A stretch of DNA of 64,000 bases, taken from Leuconostoc gasicomitatum LMG 18811 (GTDB taxonomy: Bacteria; Bacillota; Bacilli; Lactobacillales; Lactobacillaceae). This document shows, one piece after another, positions 33,510 to 42,396 of this stretch. The translations under genes were made by a program, and so were the position numbers. The stretch is from positions 1,612,001 to 1,676,000 of the forward strand of contig NC_014319.1 of NCBI RefSeq assembly GCF_000196855.1, read 5' to 3'. The notes under the pieces were generated by a model. That model made no database searches and was not told the DNA's origin. It worked only from the letters and a program-made list of their open reading frames with translations. Numbering within the stretch: position 1 is the stretch's first letter; the number at the start of each line of letters is the position of its first letter.

Positions 33510-34961
33510 ATGAACAAAAAAGTAGCAATCTACGTTAGAGTGTCAACTTTAGAACAAGCTGAGAGTGGTTACTCTATTGGCGAACAAATAGACAAATTAA
33601 AAAAATTTGCTGACATCAAAGAATGGCAAGTATATGATGTATACGAGGACGGTGGTTTCTCAGGAAGCAATACCACTCGACCTGCTTTGGAACGCATGAT
33701 AAACGATGCGAAGCGTAAATTATTTGATACTGTACTCGTGTACAAGCTTGATAGATTAAGCCGCTCGCAAAAAGACACGCTGTTCTTAATTGAAGATGTT
33801 TTCAAAGTTAATAACATTGATTTTGTCTCATTGAATGAAAATTTCGACACGTCAACAGCATTTGGAACAGCAATGATTGGAATTTTAAGTGTTTTTGCAC
33901 AATTAGAGCGCGAACAAATAAGAGAACGCATGAAATTGGGACTAGTTGGACGTGCAAAATCTGGAAAAGCAATGGGCTGGCACATGACACCATTCGGTTA
34001 CACCTATGACAAAAAAAGTGGAAATTTTATCATTGATGAAGTAGCGGCTGGCGTTGTCAAAATGATATTTGATGATTATTTATCCGGAATTTCAATCACT
34101 AAGTTGCGGGATAAACTAAATTCAGATGGTCATATTGGTAAAGATAGAAATTGGTCGTATCGTACGCTCAGGCAAACTTTAGATAATCCTACATATACAG
34201 GCTTGGTTAAGTATGATGGGAAAACTTTTCCGGGTAATCATGAACCCATACTCAATAATGAAACATTTCAATCTGTTCAATATGAATTGGACATACGTCA
34301 AAAACAAGCATACCTGAAAAATAATAATTCTCGTCCGTTTCAATCAAAATATATTCTTTCTGGTATGGCGAAATGTGGATATTGTGGTGCACCTTTAGTT
34401 TCAATATTAGGCAATAAGAGAAAAGATGGCACTAGGCTATTAAAATATCAATGTGCCAATAGAATTATTAGAAAATCTAATCCTGTGACAACGTATAATA
34501 ATAACAAACAATGTGATTCTGGATTCTACATGATGCAGAATATCGAGGCATATGTCATTAACTCAATATCTGAATTACAAACAAACCCTCAAAAAATACA
34601 AGAAATTATTAAACTTGATAATGGCCAACCTGCTATTGATACAATCTATCTTGAAAGCGAACTCGCAAAGATTTCGTCACGGTTAAAAAAACTAAGTGAT
34701 CTATACATGAACGATTTGATGACATTAGATGATTTGAAAAATCGAACTGAAGAATTAAAACAAACAAGAAAAAATATAGAAGCCAAGATATTCTCTGAAG
34801 AAAATAAACACGGTCATGCTAAGTCTGATATATTTAGATCAAGAATAGATGGCAACGATATCACAGAATTAGACTATGATCAACAATCCATGCTAGCTAA
34901 ATCATTGATACGTAAGGTTTCTGTTACTAGTGAAACAATCGAAATATCTTGGGATTTTTAG
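33510..34961 (+). CDS. int: Large serine integrase
   Basis: The 483-residue recombinase has a resolvase domain with nucleophile Ser12 (YVRVSTLEQ), a recombinase domain (about 160-260, including WSYRTLRQTLDNPTYTGLVKY), a zinc ribbon (CGYC near 290, later Cys) and a coiled coil (about 385-430). Large serine integrases cut attP and attB with a 2-bp staggered exchange and need a directionality factor to excise. The gene ends right beside the host comGC fragment. Confidence 0.97.
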   Translation: MNKKVAIYVRVSTLEQAESGYSIGEQIDKLKKFADIKEWQVYDVYEDGGFSGSNTTRPALERMINDAKRKLFDTVLVYKLDRLSRSQKDTLFLIEDVFKVNNIDFVSLNENFDTSTAFGTAMIGILSVFAQLEREQIRERMKLGLVGRAKSGKAMGWHMTPFGYTYDKKSGNFIIDEVAAGVVKMIFDDYLSGISITKLRDKLNSDGHIGKDRNWSYRTLRQTLDNPTYTGLVKYDGKTFPGNHEPILNNETFQSVQYELDIRQKQAYLKNNNSRPFQSKYILSGMAKCGYCGAPLVSILGNKRKDGTRLLKYQCANRIIRKSNPVTTYNNNKQCDSGFYMMQNIEAYVINSISELQTNPQKIQEIIKLDNGQPAIDTIYLESELAKISSRLKKLSDLYMNDLMTLDDLKNRTEELKQTRKNIEAKIFSEENKHGHAKSDIFRSRIDGNDITELDYDQQSMLAKSLIRKVSVTSETIEISWDF

Positions 34962-35038
34962 CGCATATAACAAACATACCGACTATATACCGTTTCAATT
35001 AGAGTAAATGCTTGTCGACTTTTTTTAAAAATTTTCAT
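34958..35038 (-). pseudogene. comGC: comGC, 5' fragment cut by prophage
   Basis: An ATG overlapping the comGB stop (ATGA) opens MKIFKKSRQAFTLIET, the class 3 prepilin leader with Glu+5 of the major competence pseudopilin ComGC. After about 16 codons the frame runs into prophage DNA and stops after ten more residues. The missing hydrophobic helix and globular part should lie beyond the far end of the prophage. Without it no competence pseudopilus can form. Confidence 0.9.
34962..35012. other. Prophage attachment junction within comGC
   Basis: Host comGC reads normally from 35038 to about 34990 (through TLIE) and then changes to unrelated sequence ending in a stop shared with the integrase tail. 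The crossover should lie near 34985-35005. The other half-site and the rest of comGC should be left of position 1. Confidence 0.75.
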
Positions 35039-36069
35039 TGATATAACCCCCCAATAGAGTTGTACATAGGTAACAACATCGACATGTATAATATAACAAT
35101 TGCCACACCAATTACACCAAAAAATAAGGGTTGCAGTGTGCCAATTAAACGATCTGTTTGTTGCATCAGTAATTGAAATTGTGTTTTAGCATAATAAGAT
35201 AGATAATCAGCCAACACTTTTGGCTCATGTCCTCGAGAGAAATAACCTGCTAGCGAACGATTAAAATAAGGTTGCTTTAAAATGTAACTTTCAATTGTAT
35301 ACCCTTTTTGAAAATGTTGACGTGCATGATTTGCCAAAATGATCGTCATACGATTGCTTTTTTCGTCACCTTGACTAATCTCATCTAAAATTTCTGGTAT
35401 GGTTAAGCCGCTTGAGAGAAGTGTTGATAACTGTTGTGTTACCTGATAAGTGAAAATAGTTTTGACAATAACACCAACAATTGGCATATATGATAATAAA
35501 ATAAGCTTTTGACGTGGATTTTTTCTATGGCAAAAGGCAATTATTACTAGCGAAAATAAAATAATCATACCAACAATGAAGTATAAGTAATTGTGACTTT
35601 CCTTAGTCCCTATTGTCGATGTATCTTGCCATTGATTTAAAATAGGATACAAAAAATATTTTAACCCAACAAACATCATGCCAAGAAGTCCGAATAAAAT
35701 GATTGGATAACGCATGACTTGTGTCACTTTATTTTGCTGCTGCTGAAGTTTTGCCAAATTCTCGCCAATTGCTACCAAAGTCTCGGTTAAATTACCATGT
35801 TGATCTGCCAATTTTAACTGCAATAATATTTGATTACTCACATCTTTTCTCAAAATAACATGTAATGCGAATCCTTGATTTAACTCTTTTATGACACGTC
35901 TGAGCCAGTGTTGCCATTTCGTATGTGCACTGGCTAATATATCTAAACTTTGTGAAATACTATAACCAGATTGTAATAGTTCTCCTAGTTCTTGAAAAAA
36001 CAATACTTGTTCACTTGTTTTAAAGTGCTTGACACGTTTCTTTTGAAATTTTGTTAGTTCTAATCGCAT
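35035..36069 (-). CDS. comGB: ComGB, competence pseudopilus membrane platform
   Basis: The 344-residue protein is of the type II secretion F family, with two cytoplasmic helical domains (about 20-120 and 215-300) and membrane segments at about 127-147, 167-190 and 318-338. It anchors the pseudopilus machine. The ATG lies 9 bases after AGGAGG, giving a 50-base overlap with comGA, so translation is coupled. Confidence 0.93.
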   Translation of the reverse strand: MRLELTKFQKKRVKHFKTSEQVLFFQELGELLQSGYSISQSLDILASAHTKWQHWLRRVIKELNQGFALHVILRKDVSNQILLQLKLADQHGNLTETLVAIGENLAKLQQQQNKVTQVMRYPIILFGLLGMMFVGLKYFLYPILNQWQDTSTIGTKESHNYLYFIVGMIILFSLVIIAFCHRKNPRQKLILLSYMPIVGVIVKTIFTYQVTQQLSTLLSSGLTIPEILDEISQGDEKSNRMTIILANHARQHFQKGYTIESYILKQPYFNRSLAGYFSRGHEPKVLADYLSYYAKTQFQLLMQQTDRLIGTLQPLFFGVIGVAIVILYMSMLLPMYNSIGGLYQ

Positions 36070-36967
36070 GGTGCAAAACCTCCTGCCAGTTTTTTGAGAA
36101 CTGTGGCACTTGTTCTCCGTCTAATACATGCTTGATTTCCGTAGCCTGTAACATATCTATAATCGCTGCTTGTTGATTATCACATGTGGATAATAAGCGC
36201 TGATAAACAACCCCAGACAACGCGACAGCCAATTTATCCTTCTCCACACCAAGATCTTGCAATCTCAAAATAACATCACGTGCCGACATTGCATGCACCG
36301 TACTCAATACTAAATGCCCACTTAAAGCTGCCTGTACTGCAGCCTTTGCTGTTGTGCCGTCTCTAATTTCACCAACTAATAAAACTTCTGGTCGATGTCG
36401 TAAGGCCACTTTAATTAAATCGTCGTAGTAAATACTCGCATCTTCATTAACTTGAAGCTGTACAAATTTAGGTTGTTGTATTTCTACTGGATCCTCTATT
36501 GTCAACACTAATTTATCATCTGATACCTTATCTAACAATCGATATAAAGTGGTTGTTTTCCCTGATCCTGTTGGTCCAGAAATCACAAACAAACCTGAAT
36601 TTGGCAAGGCGGCCTCTATTTGTTGAAATTGCTGAAAATCTAACCATTGCTGTTTTTGTTGTTGTTGGTATATCATACGTAACACAACTGTTTCACGGTT
36701 TAAGAAATCGCCAACTGTGGACACTCTAATCCAAATATTATCAAATTGAAATCGCCCTAATTGCGGTCGACGTCGTTCCGAAATGTTCATTTTTGCACGA
36801 TATTTAATTGCAGACACCATCAGTTGCGCCTCTTCTTCACTGATGTCTTTAAATGCGTAAGATTGACCATCCACATGAAACTTAATCACATATTTTGCAT
36901 TGTCAATTGGCAATATATAAATATCATTTGCTTGTTGCGTTATTGCTTCCTCTAAAATTCCATTCAT
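36020..36967 (-). CDS. comGA: ComGA, competence pseudopilus ATPase
   Basis: The start is ATG 36967 behind AAAGGTG (315 residues). It has Walker A GPTGSGKTTT (about 129-138), an Asp box, Walker B EVLLVGEIRD and the His box (HLVLSTVHAMSA) of GspE-type ATPases. It is shorter than proteobacterial GspE, as usual for ComGA. It powers assembly of ComGC pilin on ComGB for DNA uptake. Confidence 0.95.
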   Translation of the reverse strand: MNGILEEAITQQANDIYILPIDNAKYVIKFHVDGQSYAFKDISEEEAQLMVSAIKYRAKMNISERRRPQLGRFQFDNIWIRVSTVGDFLNRETVVLRMIYQQQQKQQWLDFQQFQQIEAALPNSGLFVISGPTGSGKTTTLYRLLDKVSDDKLVLTIEDPVEIQQPKFVQLQVNEDASIYYDDLIKVALRHRPEVLLVGEIRDGTTAKAAVQAALSGHLVLSTVHAMSARDVILRLQDLGVEKDKLAVALSGVVYQRLLSTCDNQQAAIIDMLQATEIKHVLDGEQVPQFSKNWQEVLHHAIRTNKISKETCQAL

Positions 36968-37023
36968 ATTGGCACCTTTCTGAATCACATAACATCATAC
37001 GACCGTGATAGTTTTTTCTCACA

Positions 37024-37046
37024 AAAAAAACCCAGATTTCTCTGAG
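37024..37046 (-). terminator. Terminator of pgi
   Basis: Leftward, CTCAGA pairs with TCTGGG around a GAAA tetraloop and is followed by eight T. It separates pgi from comGA. Confidence 0.85.
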
Positions 37047-37075
37047 CATTCTTTCAATATATGTCTAATCTATGT

Positions 37076-38428
37076 TCACTTATCTAAACGTGCACGAAAT
37101 GCTTTAGTTGCTTCTTCATATCCAGGCTTGCCTAATAAAGCAAACATCGCTGTTTTATAGGCTTCAACTCCTGGTTGGTTGAACGGATTAATACCAAATG
37201 TATAACCAGAGGCACCAACAGCCATTTCAAAGAAATAAATCAAATAACCCAATGAATAGGCATCTTGTGCTGGCATGTGCACTGCTAAGTTAGGCACACC
37301 ACCATCAATATGTGCTAATGTTACACCTTGAGATGCTTTTGTGTTAACTTCATCAATCGTGATACCTTCTAAATACTTCAATCCGTCATTATTACCGGCT
37401 TCATGTGGTAAGTCCAAATTTGATACCGGATTATCAAGCTTAACAACTGTTTCAAACAAATCACGACGTCCTTCTTGAATATATTGACCAAGTGAATGTA
37501 AATCTGTTGAAAAGTTAGCTGATGAAGGATAAATACCTTTTTGGTTTTTTCCTTCAGATTCACCCATTAATTGTTTCCACCATTCGGACAAATATTGCAT
37601 TGATGGTTCCCAATTAATCAGTAATTCTGTTGTATAACCCTTATCGTACAATATACGACGAGCTGCAGCATATTTATAAGCTTCATTTTTGGTAATATCG
37701 TCGTCTGAATATTCAATCTGTGCATCTTTTGCACCTGTCATTAATGCTTGAATGTCAGCACCTGATGCAGCAATTGGTAGCAAGCCAACAGCTGTTAAGA
37801 CTGAGAAACGTCCACCGACACCATCAGGTATTGCAAACGTTTCATATCCTGCTGAAGCAGCTTCATCATGCAATGCACCACGGTTAGCATCTGTTGTTGC
37901 AAAGATACGCTTTTTAGCCGCATCTGCGCCATATTTTTTTTCAAGTAATTGTTTGAAAACACGGAAAGCAATTGAAGGTTCTGTCGTTGTTCCAGACTTT
38001 GAAATGACGTTTACTGAAAAGTCTTGATCGCCAATGACACGTACTAAATCATTCAAATATGATGCAGAAGTTGAATTTCCAGCAAAATAAATTTTGACTC
38101 CTTGACGTTGGTCATCAGACAATTCATTATTAAACACTGGGTTTAGAAAATCAACGGCCATTTTAGCACCGAGATATGATCCGCCGATACCAATAACAAC
38201 CAAAATTTTTGAATTAGATTGAATCTTTTTAGCTGCCAATTGTATGCGACTAAATTCTTCTTGATCATAGTCTGTTGGTAATGTTACCCAATCAGAATAC
38301 TCTGCCCCAGCCCCTGTACGATTTCGCAGTTGTTGATCCGCCATTGTAATTAATGGTTGCATTTCAGAAAATTCGTGATCAGCCACGAAATTTTCAATGT
38401 TCTTTGTATCAAATGTGATGTGTGCCAT
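37076..38428 (-). CDS. pgi: Glucose-6-phosphate isomerase
   Basis: The 450-residue cytoplasmic enzyme interconverts glucose-6-phosphate and fructose-6-phosphate. Signatures include [11 protein letters not shown] (about 80), [15 protein letters not shown] (about 143) and the late active-site region near Lys/His in [11 protein letters not shown]. Length is normal for the Gram-positive type. In heterofermenters it mainly feeds fructose into the phosphoketolase route and supplies fructose-6-phosphate for wall precursors. Confidence 0.97.
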   Translation of the reverse strand: MAHITFDTKNIENFVADHEFSEMQPLITMADQQLRNRTGAGAEYSDWVTLPTDYDQEEFSRIQLAAKKIQSNSKILVVIGIGGSYLGAKMAVDFLNPVFNNELSDDQRQGVKIYFAGNSTSASYLNDLVRVIGDQDFSVNVISKSGTTTEPSIAFRVFKQLLEKKYGADAAKKRIFATTDANRGALHDEAASAGYETFAIPDGVGGRFSVLTAVGLLPIAASGADIQALMTGAKDAQIEYSDDDITKNEAYKYAAARRILYDKGYTTELLINWEPSMQYLSEWWKQLMGESEGKNQKGIYPSSANFSTDLHSLGQYIQEGRRDLFETVVKLDNPVSNLDLPHEAGNNDGLKYLEGITIDEVNTKASQGVTLAHIDGGVPNLAVHMPAQDAYSLGYLIYFFEMAVGASGYTFGINPFNQPGVEAYKTAMFALLGKPGYEEATKAFRARLDK

Positions 38429-38441
38429 AGTATTACCCGCA

Positions 38442-38503
38442 ATTCACCTGTGTAAGTTTCACAAGTGAATGCTTTCCTCCTTAATATATGTTAAGCGCTT
38501 ACA
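38442..38503 (-). promoter_or_regulatory. Structured pgi leader: hairpin, distant ribosome binding site and cre-like site
   Basis: Leftward, a consensus AAGGAGG (38482-38476) lies 47 bases before the pgi ATG, with no in-frame start near it. Between them is a 10-bp hairpin (38442-38470, one mismatch). Only weak purines precede the ATG itself. Upstream, TGTTAAGCGCTTACA (38489-38503) resembles a CcpA cre site with one extra base. Confidence 0.5.
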
Positions 38504-38514
38504 AGATTATTTTA

Positions 38515-39216
38515 TCACAATTTTGTTGCCGCTGCTTCATCAATAATAATTGTCACATTTTTATGATTCTGTAAAATGGAAGCTGGCACTTTCTCTGTTA
38601 CAGGACCATTGACCATAGCTGCAATTGCATCTGCTTTACCAGCGCCATAGGCCATTAATAAAATTTCTTTTGCAGACATAACCGAGGCAATCCCCATAGA
38701 AATTGCCTGAGTTGGTACATCAGCCGAATTATCGAAAAAGCGTGCATTAGCATCAATTGTTGATTGTGTTAAATCAACAATATGTGTTGTTGAATCAAAT
38801 GCCGTTCCAGGTTCGTTAAACCCAATATGCCCATTTAAGCCAATGCCTAATAATTGCAAATCAATAGGATGCTCTGAAATGATCTTATCATATTGTTTAG
38901 CTGCTGCTTTGTGATCCTCACTCATGCCATCAGGAACATATGACTTTTTGAAGGGCTTCTTATTAAAAAGATGTTGATTCATAAAATAGCGATAGCTTTG
39001 CTCATTATTGCCATCTAAACCGAGATATTCATCCAAATTAATCGATGTTACATTTGAAAAATCTAAAACACTATCTGTCAACTCTTTATATAAGGCAATC
39101 GGTGTTGATCCAGTTGCTAAGCCAAGTACTTTAACCCCACTACTTAATGCTGATTGATATATATCAAAAGCTTTTCGAGCACCCTCAGCTGGATTTTTAA
39201 CTTTAATAATTTTCAT
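38515..39216 (-). CDS. nagB: Glucosamine-6-phosphate deaminase
   Basis: The start is ATG 39216 behind GGAGAAAATT (233 residues). Motifs are [16 protein letters not shown] (phosphate loop), [19 protein letters not shown] with catalytic Asp, and [12 protein letters not shown] with catalytic His. It converts glucosamine-6-phosphate to fructose-6-phosphate and ammonia, linking amino sugar use to the neighbouring pgi. Tandem GntR-type operators precede it. Confidence 0.97.
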   Translation of the reverse strand: MKIIKVKNPAEGARKAFDIYQSALSSGVKVLGLATGSTPIALYKELTDSVLDFSNVTSINLDEYLGLDGNNEQSYRYFMNQHLFNKKPFKKSYVPDGMSEDHKAAAKQYDKIISEHPIDLQLLGIGLNGHIGFNEPGTAFDSTTHIVDLTQSTIDANARFFDNSADVPTQAISMGIASVMSAKEILLMAYGAGKADAIAAMVNGPVTEKVPASILQNHKNVTIIIDEAAATKL

Positions 39217-39233
39217 AATTTTCTCCATTTTAA

Positions 39234-39292
39234 TCGGTCTATACCAATTTGGTCTATACCAATATAATAACACAGTTTAATCATTTTGAAAA
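39234..39292 (-). promoter_or_regulatory. nagB promoter with two tandem NagR-type operators
   Basis: Leftward, TTTTCA (39292-39287), 17 bases, TATTAT (39269-39264) form a promoter. Immediately downstream are two 15-base-spaced palindromes centred on GGTCTATACC (39234-39247 and 39249-39262). They resemble the dre sites of GntR-family NagR/YvoA, which is released by glucosamine-6-phosphate or a related amino sugar phosphate. Position just after the -10 fits repression. Confidence 0.75.
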
Positions 39293-39294
39293 GT

Positions 39295-39320
39295 TAAAAA
39301 AAACAACTTTTTAAAGTTGT
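39295..39320 (-). terminator. Terminator of dacA operon
   Basis: Leftward, ACAACTTT pairs perfectly with AAAGTTGT around AA and is followed by at least seven T. Confidence 0.85.
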
Positions 39321-39332
39321 CAAAAAATACTT

Positions 39333-40595
39333 TTAGCGCATCATTGCCCGCCATGCACGAACGATAAAATTAGCTTGTCTTGTTTTTTGTGTAGCAACCA
39401 ACTGCACTGATTTATCCGAATCATCACTGGTTGGCAAATATTGTGCACCACTTAAATTAAACTTAATATCTCCAATTTTCTGGCCTTTTTGCACTAATTT
39501 GCCCTTGACATCAAGCGCCGTCATTTTTGGAGACAAATCAGATGACTTATTGATCCAAATTGTCCTTGTCTGCGCAACCACCACTGGCATATGATACAGT
39601 TTCATACGCGATAAATTAACCTCTTTAGCATATGGCAGCACATGCCCTTTTTTAAAAGTCGTGGCTTTTTGAGCCTCTAAGACTTCATTAACAATATTCA
39701 ACGTTTTCTGATACCTTTGTACTTCATCCATGTAACTTGCTGCGCCATTAACAACAGTTATAAACTCATGTCCGCTACTATCTTTAATAATGCCAGTAAA
39801 AGCTGCGCCTGATTCTGGCGTAGATCCTGTTTTTAATCCTTCAATAGTGAGATGATTTGGATTGATTAAGTATGGCCAATTTTTTGTCATTTCAGTTGGC
39901 TCATTGACAATATAATTATTTCTTAGATGGTATGAAACATGAGTATTTGTGGCTAGTTCACGAATATTTGGATCTAACTGCACTATTTCTCTTGCAATGA
40001 TTGCAACATGTTTTGGACTCGCCAAATTTACCGCATTATCTGGTGCATTTTTAACTTTATTCTCAAACGCATCTTGGTTAATTTGCCCAGCAGAATTATA
40101 CCATGTTGATTGGGTCAACTTTAGTTCCTTAGCCCACAACTGTAATGCCTTTGCAGTCGTCATGTTTTTTGGTGTCATATATTCTGCAAGTGCAAATGCG
40201 GCATCGTTGGCTGACAATGTAATCATGGTATTATACAATTCACGTACAGTTAATCGATCCCCAGCTTTAACAGCCAAATGAGAAAACAGATGACTATCTT
40301 GTTTAGATAAATCAGCTTTTTTAGAAATAGTGACTTTATCTGACCATTTTATTTTCCCTGAATTAATTGCCTTAAGGACAGCATAAGCTGTTAACAATTT
40401 AGATTGTGATGCGATGGGCCCCAATTTATCGGCATTTTTTACTGCTAATATCTGCCCAGTACTAGCATCAATAACAATAGCTGAACTAACATCCTGCTTT
40501 ATCTCTAGTGGTTTAGCTATCGCATTTGCAGAAACCGCTGTTGTCATCAAAAAAAGCATGGCAACTATCGCCCCAATAATTTTAATGTGTCTCAT
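39333..40595 (-). CDS. dacA: D-alanyl-D-alanine carboxypeptidase (PBP5 type)
   Basis: The 420-residue secreted enzyme has a signal peptide (residues 1 to about 25, ending VSANA), the SxxK motif SQSK (IASQSKLLTAY), SxN as SAN (TLSANDAAFA), KTG as LKTGSTPES and a C-terminal beta domain. It trims terminal D-Ala from wall peptides. It is the third gene of a VanRS-like operon, which points to envelope-stress or glycopeptide-linked control. Confidence 0.93.
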   Translation of the reverse strand: MRHIKIIGAIVAMLFLMTTAVSANAIAKPLEIKQDVSSAIVIDASTGQILAVKNADKLGPIASQSKLLTAYAVLKAINSGKIKWSDKVTISKKADLSKQDSHLFSHLAVKAGDRLTVRELYNTMITLSANDAAFALAEYMTPKNMTTAKALQLWAKELKLTQSTWYNSAGQINQDAFENKVKNAPDNAVNLASPKHVAIIAREIVQLDPNIRELATNTHVSYHLRNNYIVNEPTEMTKNWPYLINPNHLTIEGLKTGSTPESGAAFTGIIKDSSGHEFITVVNGAASYMDEVQRYQKTLNIVNEVLEAQKATTFKKGHVLPYAKEVNLSRMKLYHMPVVVAQTRTIWINKSSDLSPKMTALDVKGKLVQKGQKIGDIKFNLSGAQYLPTSDDSDKSVQLVATQKTRQANFIVRAWRAMMR

Positions 40596-40609
40596 TATCT
40601 CTCTTCTCC

Positions 40610-41695
40610 CTAATGTTGCTTTAGCGGTATTGTCACGATAAATGATGTTAATTCATCATCTGATGACGCAGATACTGACCCCTGATGTTGCTCAATAATT
40701 CCCTTCACAATTGCCAGTCCCAATCCCGTACCACCTGTTTTACTATTACGTGAGCTTTCAACACGATAAAATCGCCCAAAAATATCGACAATGTCTTTAT
40801 TTGGAATTTTAACACCGTCATTAATAACACGAATTTCAACATCTGTTTTCTTGACTTGTGCAGTCAACTTTATAAAAGTCTCTCTTTTACCATATTTCAT
40901 TGCATTGGTAATTAAATTCATTAAAACTCTAGCTAATTTATCTGAGTCAGCTTCCAACATAATTATTTCTGGATTCGTAATTTGTGTTAGTTCAATGTGC
41001 TTTTCTTGTGCCTCAATTTCATAACTTGCAATTAACTGAGCAAATAAATCACCGAGACTTAATGTTGAGATATTAAGCACTGCATCATGTGCCTGTGTTT
41101 GCGAGAAGGCAAATAAATCTTCGACTAAAACCTTCATTTGATTAGATCTATCATATGCTGTATGAATATATTTCGCTTTTTCTGCTGAACTTAATGTATC
41201 AGCATTCATTTCAACTAATCCAAGGTAACCAATAATAGCAGTTAAAGGCGTTCTTAGATCATGGGAAATATTAGTAATCATTTCATCTTTTGATCGTTCA
41301 CTTTCACGTTCTTCTTCACGAATTTGGCGCGTATTTTTAGCAATTTGATTTGACGCGTCAATTAAAGCTTGCGTTTTAGGTGCATATGAAGCATGCCATT
41401 CAATCATACTATCAGAATTTTCACGTGCTATACGCTTCATATCATGAATGAAATGGTTTAAACTTTCCGCTTGTCGCCATCGAACATACTGCCAAATGAG
41501 AATCGTTGTACTGCCAACGATAAACAGTAGTATCAACAGCCATTGACTCATGATCGGCGTTAATTGGCGATATAATTGTAACTCAGTGATTCCTGCTATG
41601 ATAGACCAACTAAAAAGCAGTAGTAACAAAAATGTCACTACCGCATAATAAATTTTTGTGCGATTGTGCTTAAGAAACAACGCAAAATTTTTCAT
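40610..41695 (-). CDS. Sensor histidine kinase, VanS-like
   Basis: The 361-residue protein has two membrane segments (about 14-36 and 46-68) with almost no outer loop, HisKA with phospho-acceptor His in MITNISHDLRTPLTAIIGYL, the N box LMNLITNAMKYG, and G box GGTGLGLAIVKGI. The core reads much like VanS. It overlaps the regulator gene by one base and is followed by dacA. The stimulus is unknown. Confidence 0.9.
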   Translation of the reverse strand: MKNFALFLKHNRTKIYYAVVTFLLLLLFSWSIIAGITELQLYRQLTPIMSQWLLILLFIVGSTTILIWQYVRWRQAESLNHFIHDMKRIARENSDSMIEWHASYAPKTQALIDASNQIAKNTRQIREEERESERSKDEMITNISHDLRTPLTAIIGYLGLVEMNADTLSSAEKAKYIHTAYDRSNQMKVLVEDLFAFSQTQAHDAVLNISTLSLGDLFAQLIASYEIEAQEKHIELTQITNPEIIMLEADSDKLARVLMNLITNAMKYGKRETFIKLTAQVKKTDVEIRVINDGVKIPNKDIVDIFGRFYRVESSRNSKTGGTGLGLAIVKGIIEQHQGSVSASSDDELTSFIVTIPLKQH

Positions 41696-42384
41696 TAGTT
41701 GACTTCAATCTTGTAACCAACGCCCCAAACAGTTTGAATCACTTGATTACCATTTGTTGCTTCTTCAATTTTATCACGCAAATGAGAAACATGAACCATC
41801 ACTGTTTTAGCTGATACAACTGATTCTTGCTGCCAAACACGTTCAAAAATATCATCAGCTGAAAAAACACGATTAGGATGAGAAGCCAGTAAGTAAAAAA
41901 TACCAAATTCTAAAGCTGTTAAATTAACTAAATCGCCATCAGCTGTTTTAACTTCATGGCTATCCTTATTAATAACCAACGAACCGATGTCCAAAACATC
42001 TGGCGTCTGATCCTGAACTGAATTTTCTGCACGTCGTAATAGTGACCGAACACGTGCCATCACTTCGAGTGGGTTAAAAGGTTTGGTAACATAATCATCT
42101 GCACCAGTTATTAGGCCTTGAATTTTATCCATATCACCAGATTTTGCTGACAACATTAATATCGGGATACGACTATCTTTTCGAACAATTTTAACAACTT
42201 CTAAGCCATTCATATTTGGCATCATGACATCCAAAACCATAAGCGCAATATCTGGATTTGTATTTAACTTAGAAATGGCTTCTTTTCCATCACTTGCCAT
42301 AACAGGCTCATAGCCTTCATTTTTAAGATAAATCTCAAGTAACTCAGCAATTTCAATATCATCGTCGACAACTAAAATTTTCAT
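41695..42384 (-). CDS. Response regulator, OmpR/VanR-like
   Basis: The 229-residue protein has a receiver domain with phospho-acceptor Asp52 (LDVMMPNMNG), acidic VVDDD at residues 5-9, a conserved Lys (YVTKPFNPLE) and a winged-helix DNA-binding domain (VFSADDIFERVW ... VSHLRDKIE). It partners with the adjacent kinase and probably controls its own operon with dacA. Confidence 0.93.
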   Translation of the reverse strand: MKILVVDDDIEIAELLEIYLKNEGYEPVMASDGKEAISKLNTNPDIALMVLDVMMPNMNGLEVVKIVRKDSRIPILMLSAKSGDMDKIQGLITGADDYVTKPFNPLEVMARVRSLLRRAENSVQDQTPDVLDIGSLVINKDSHEVKTADGDLVNLTALEFGIFYLLASHPNRVFSADDIFERVWQQESVVSAKTVMVHVSHLRDKIEEATNGNQVIQTVWGVGYKIEVN

Positions 42385-42396
42385 TTTCAGCTCCTT

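Larger units (their letters stand above)
1..35005. mobile_element. Prophage (siphovirus type, serine integrase), left end outside window
   Basis: The stretch contains a complete phage gene order: integrase, repressor, antirepressor, replication, recombination, late regulator, terminase, portal, scaffold, capsid, tail, tape measure, Dit, tail fibre and holin. Its right boundary lies between the integrase stop and the comGC fragment, about 34965 to 35010. The lysin and the left attachment site must lie before position 1. All large structural genes are open and of normal length, so it may be functional; that is inference. Confidence 0.97.

Noticed and set aside
39217-39273. Longer nagB start adding 19 residues
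   Set aside because: The extension encodes a repeated WYRP peptide that is simply the tandem operators and promoter; the real ATG has a good ribosome binding site.
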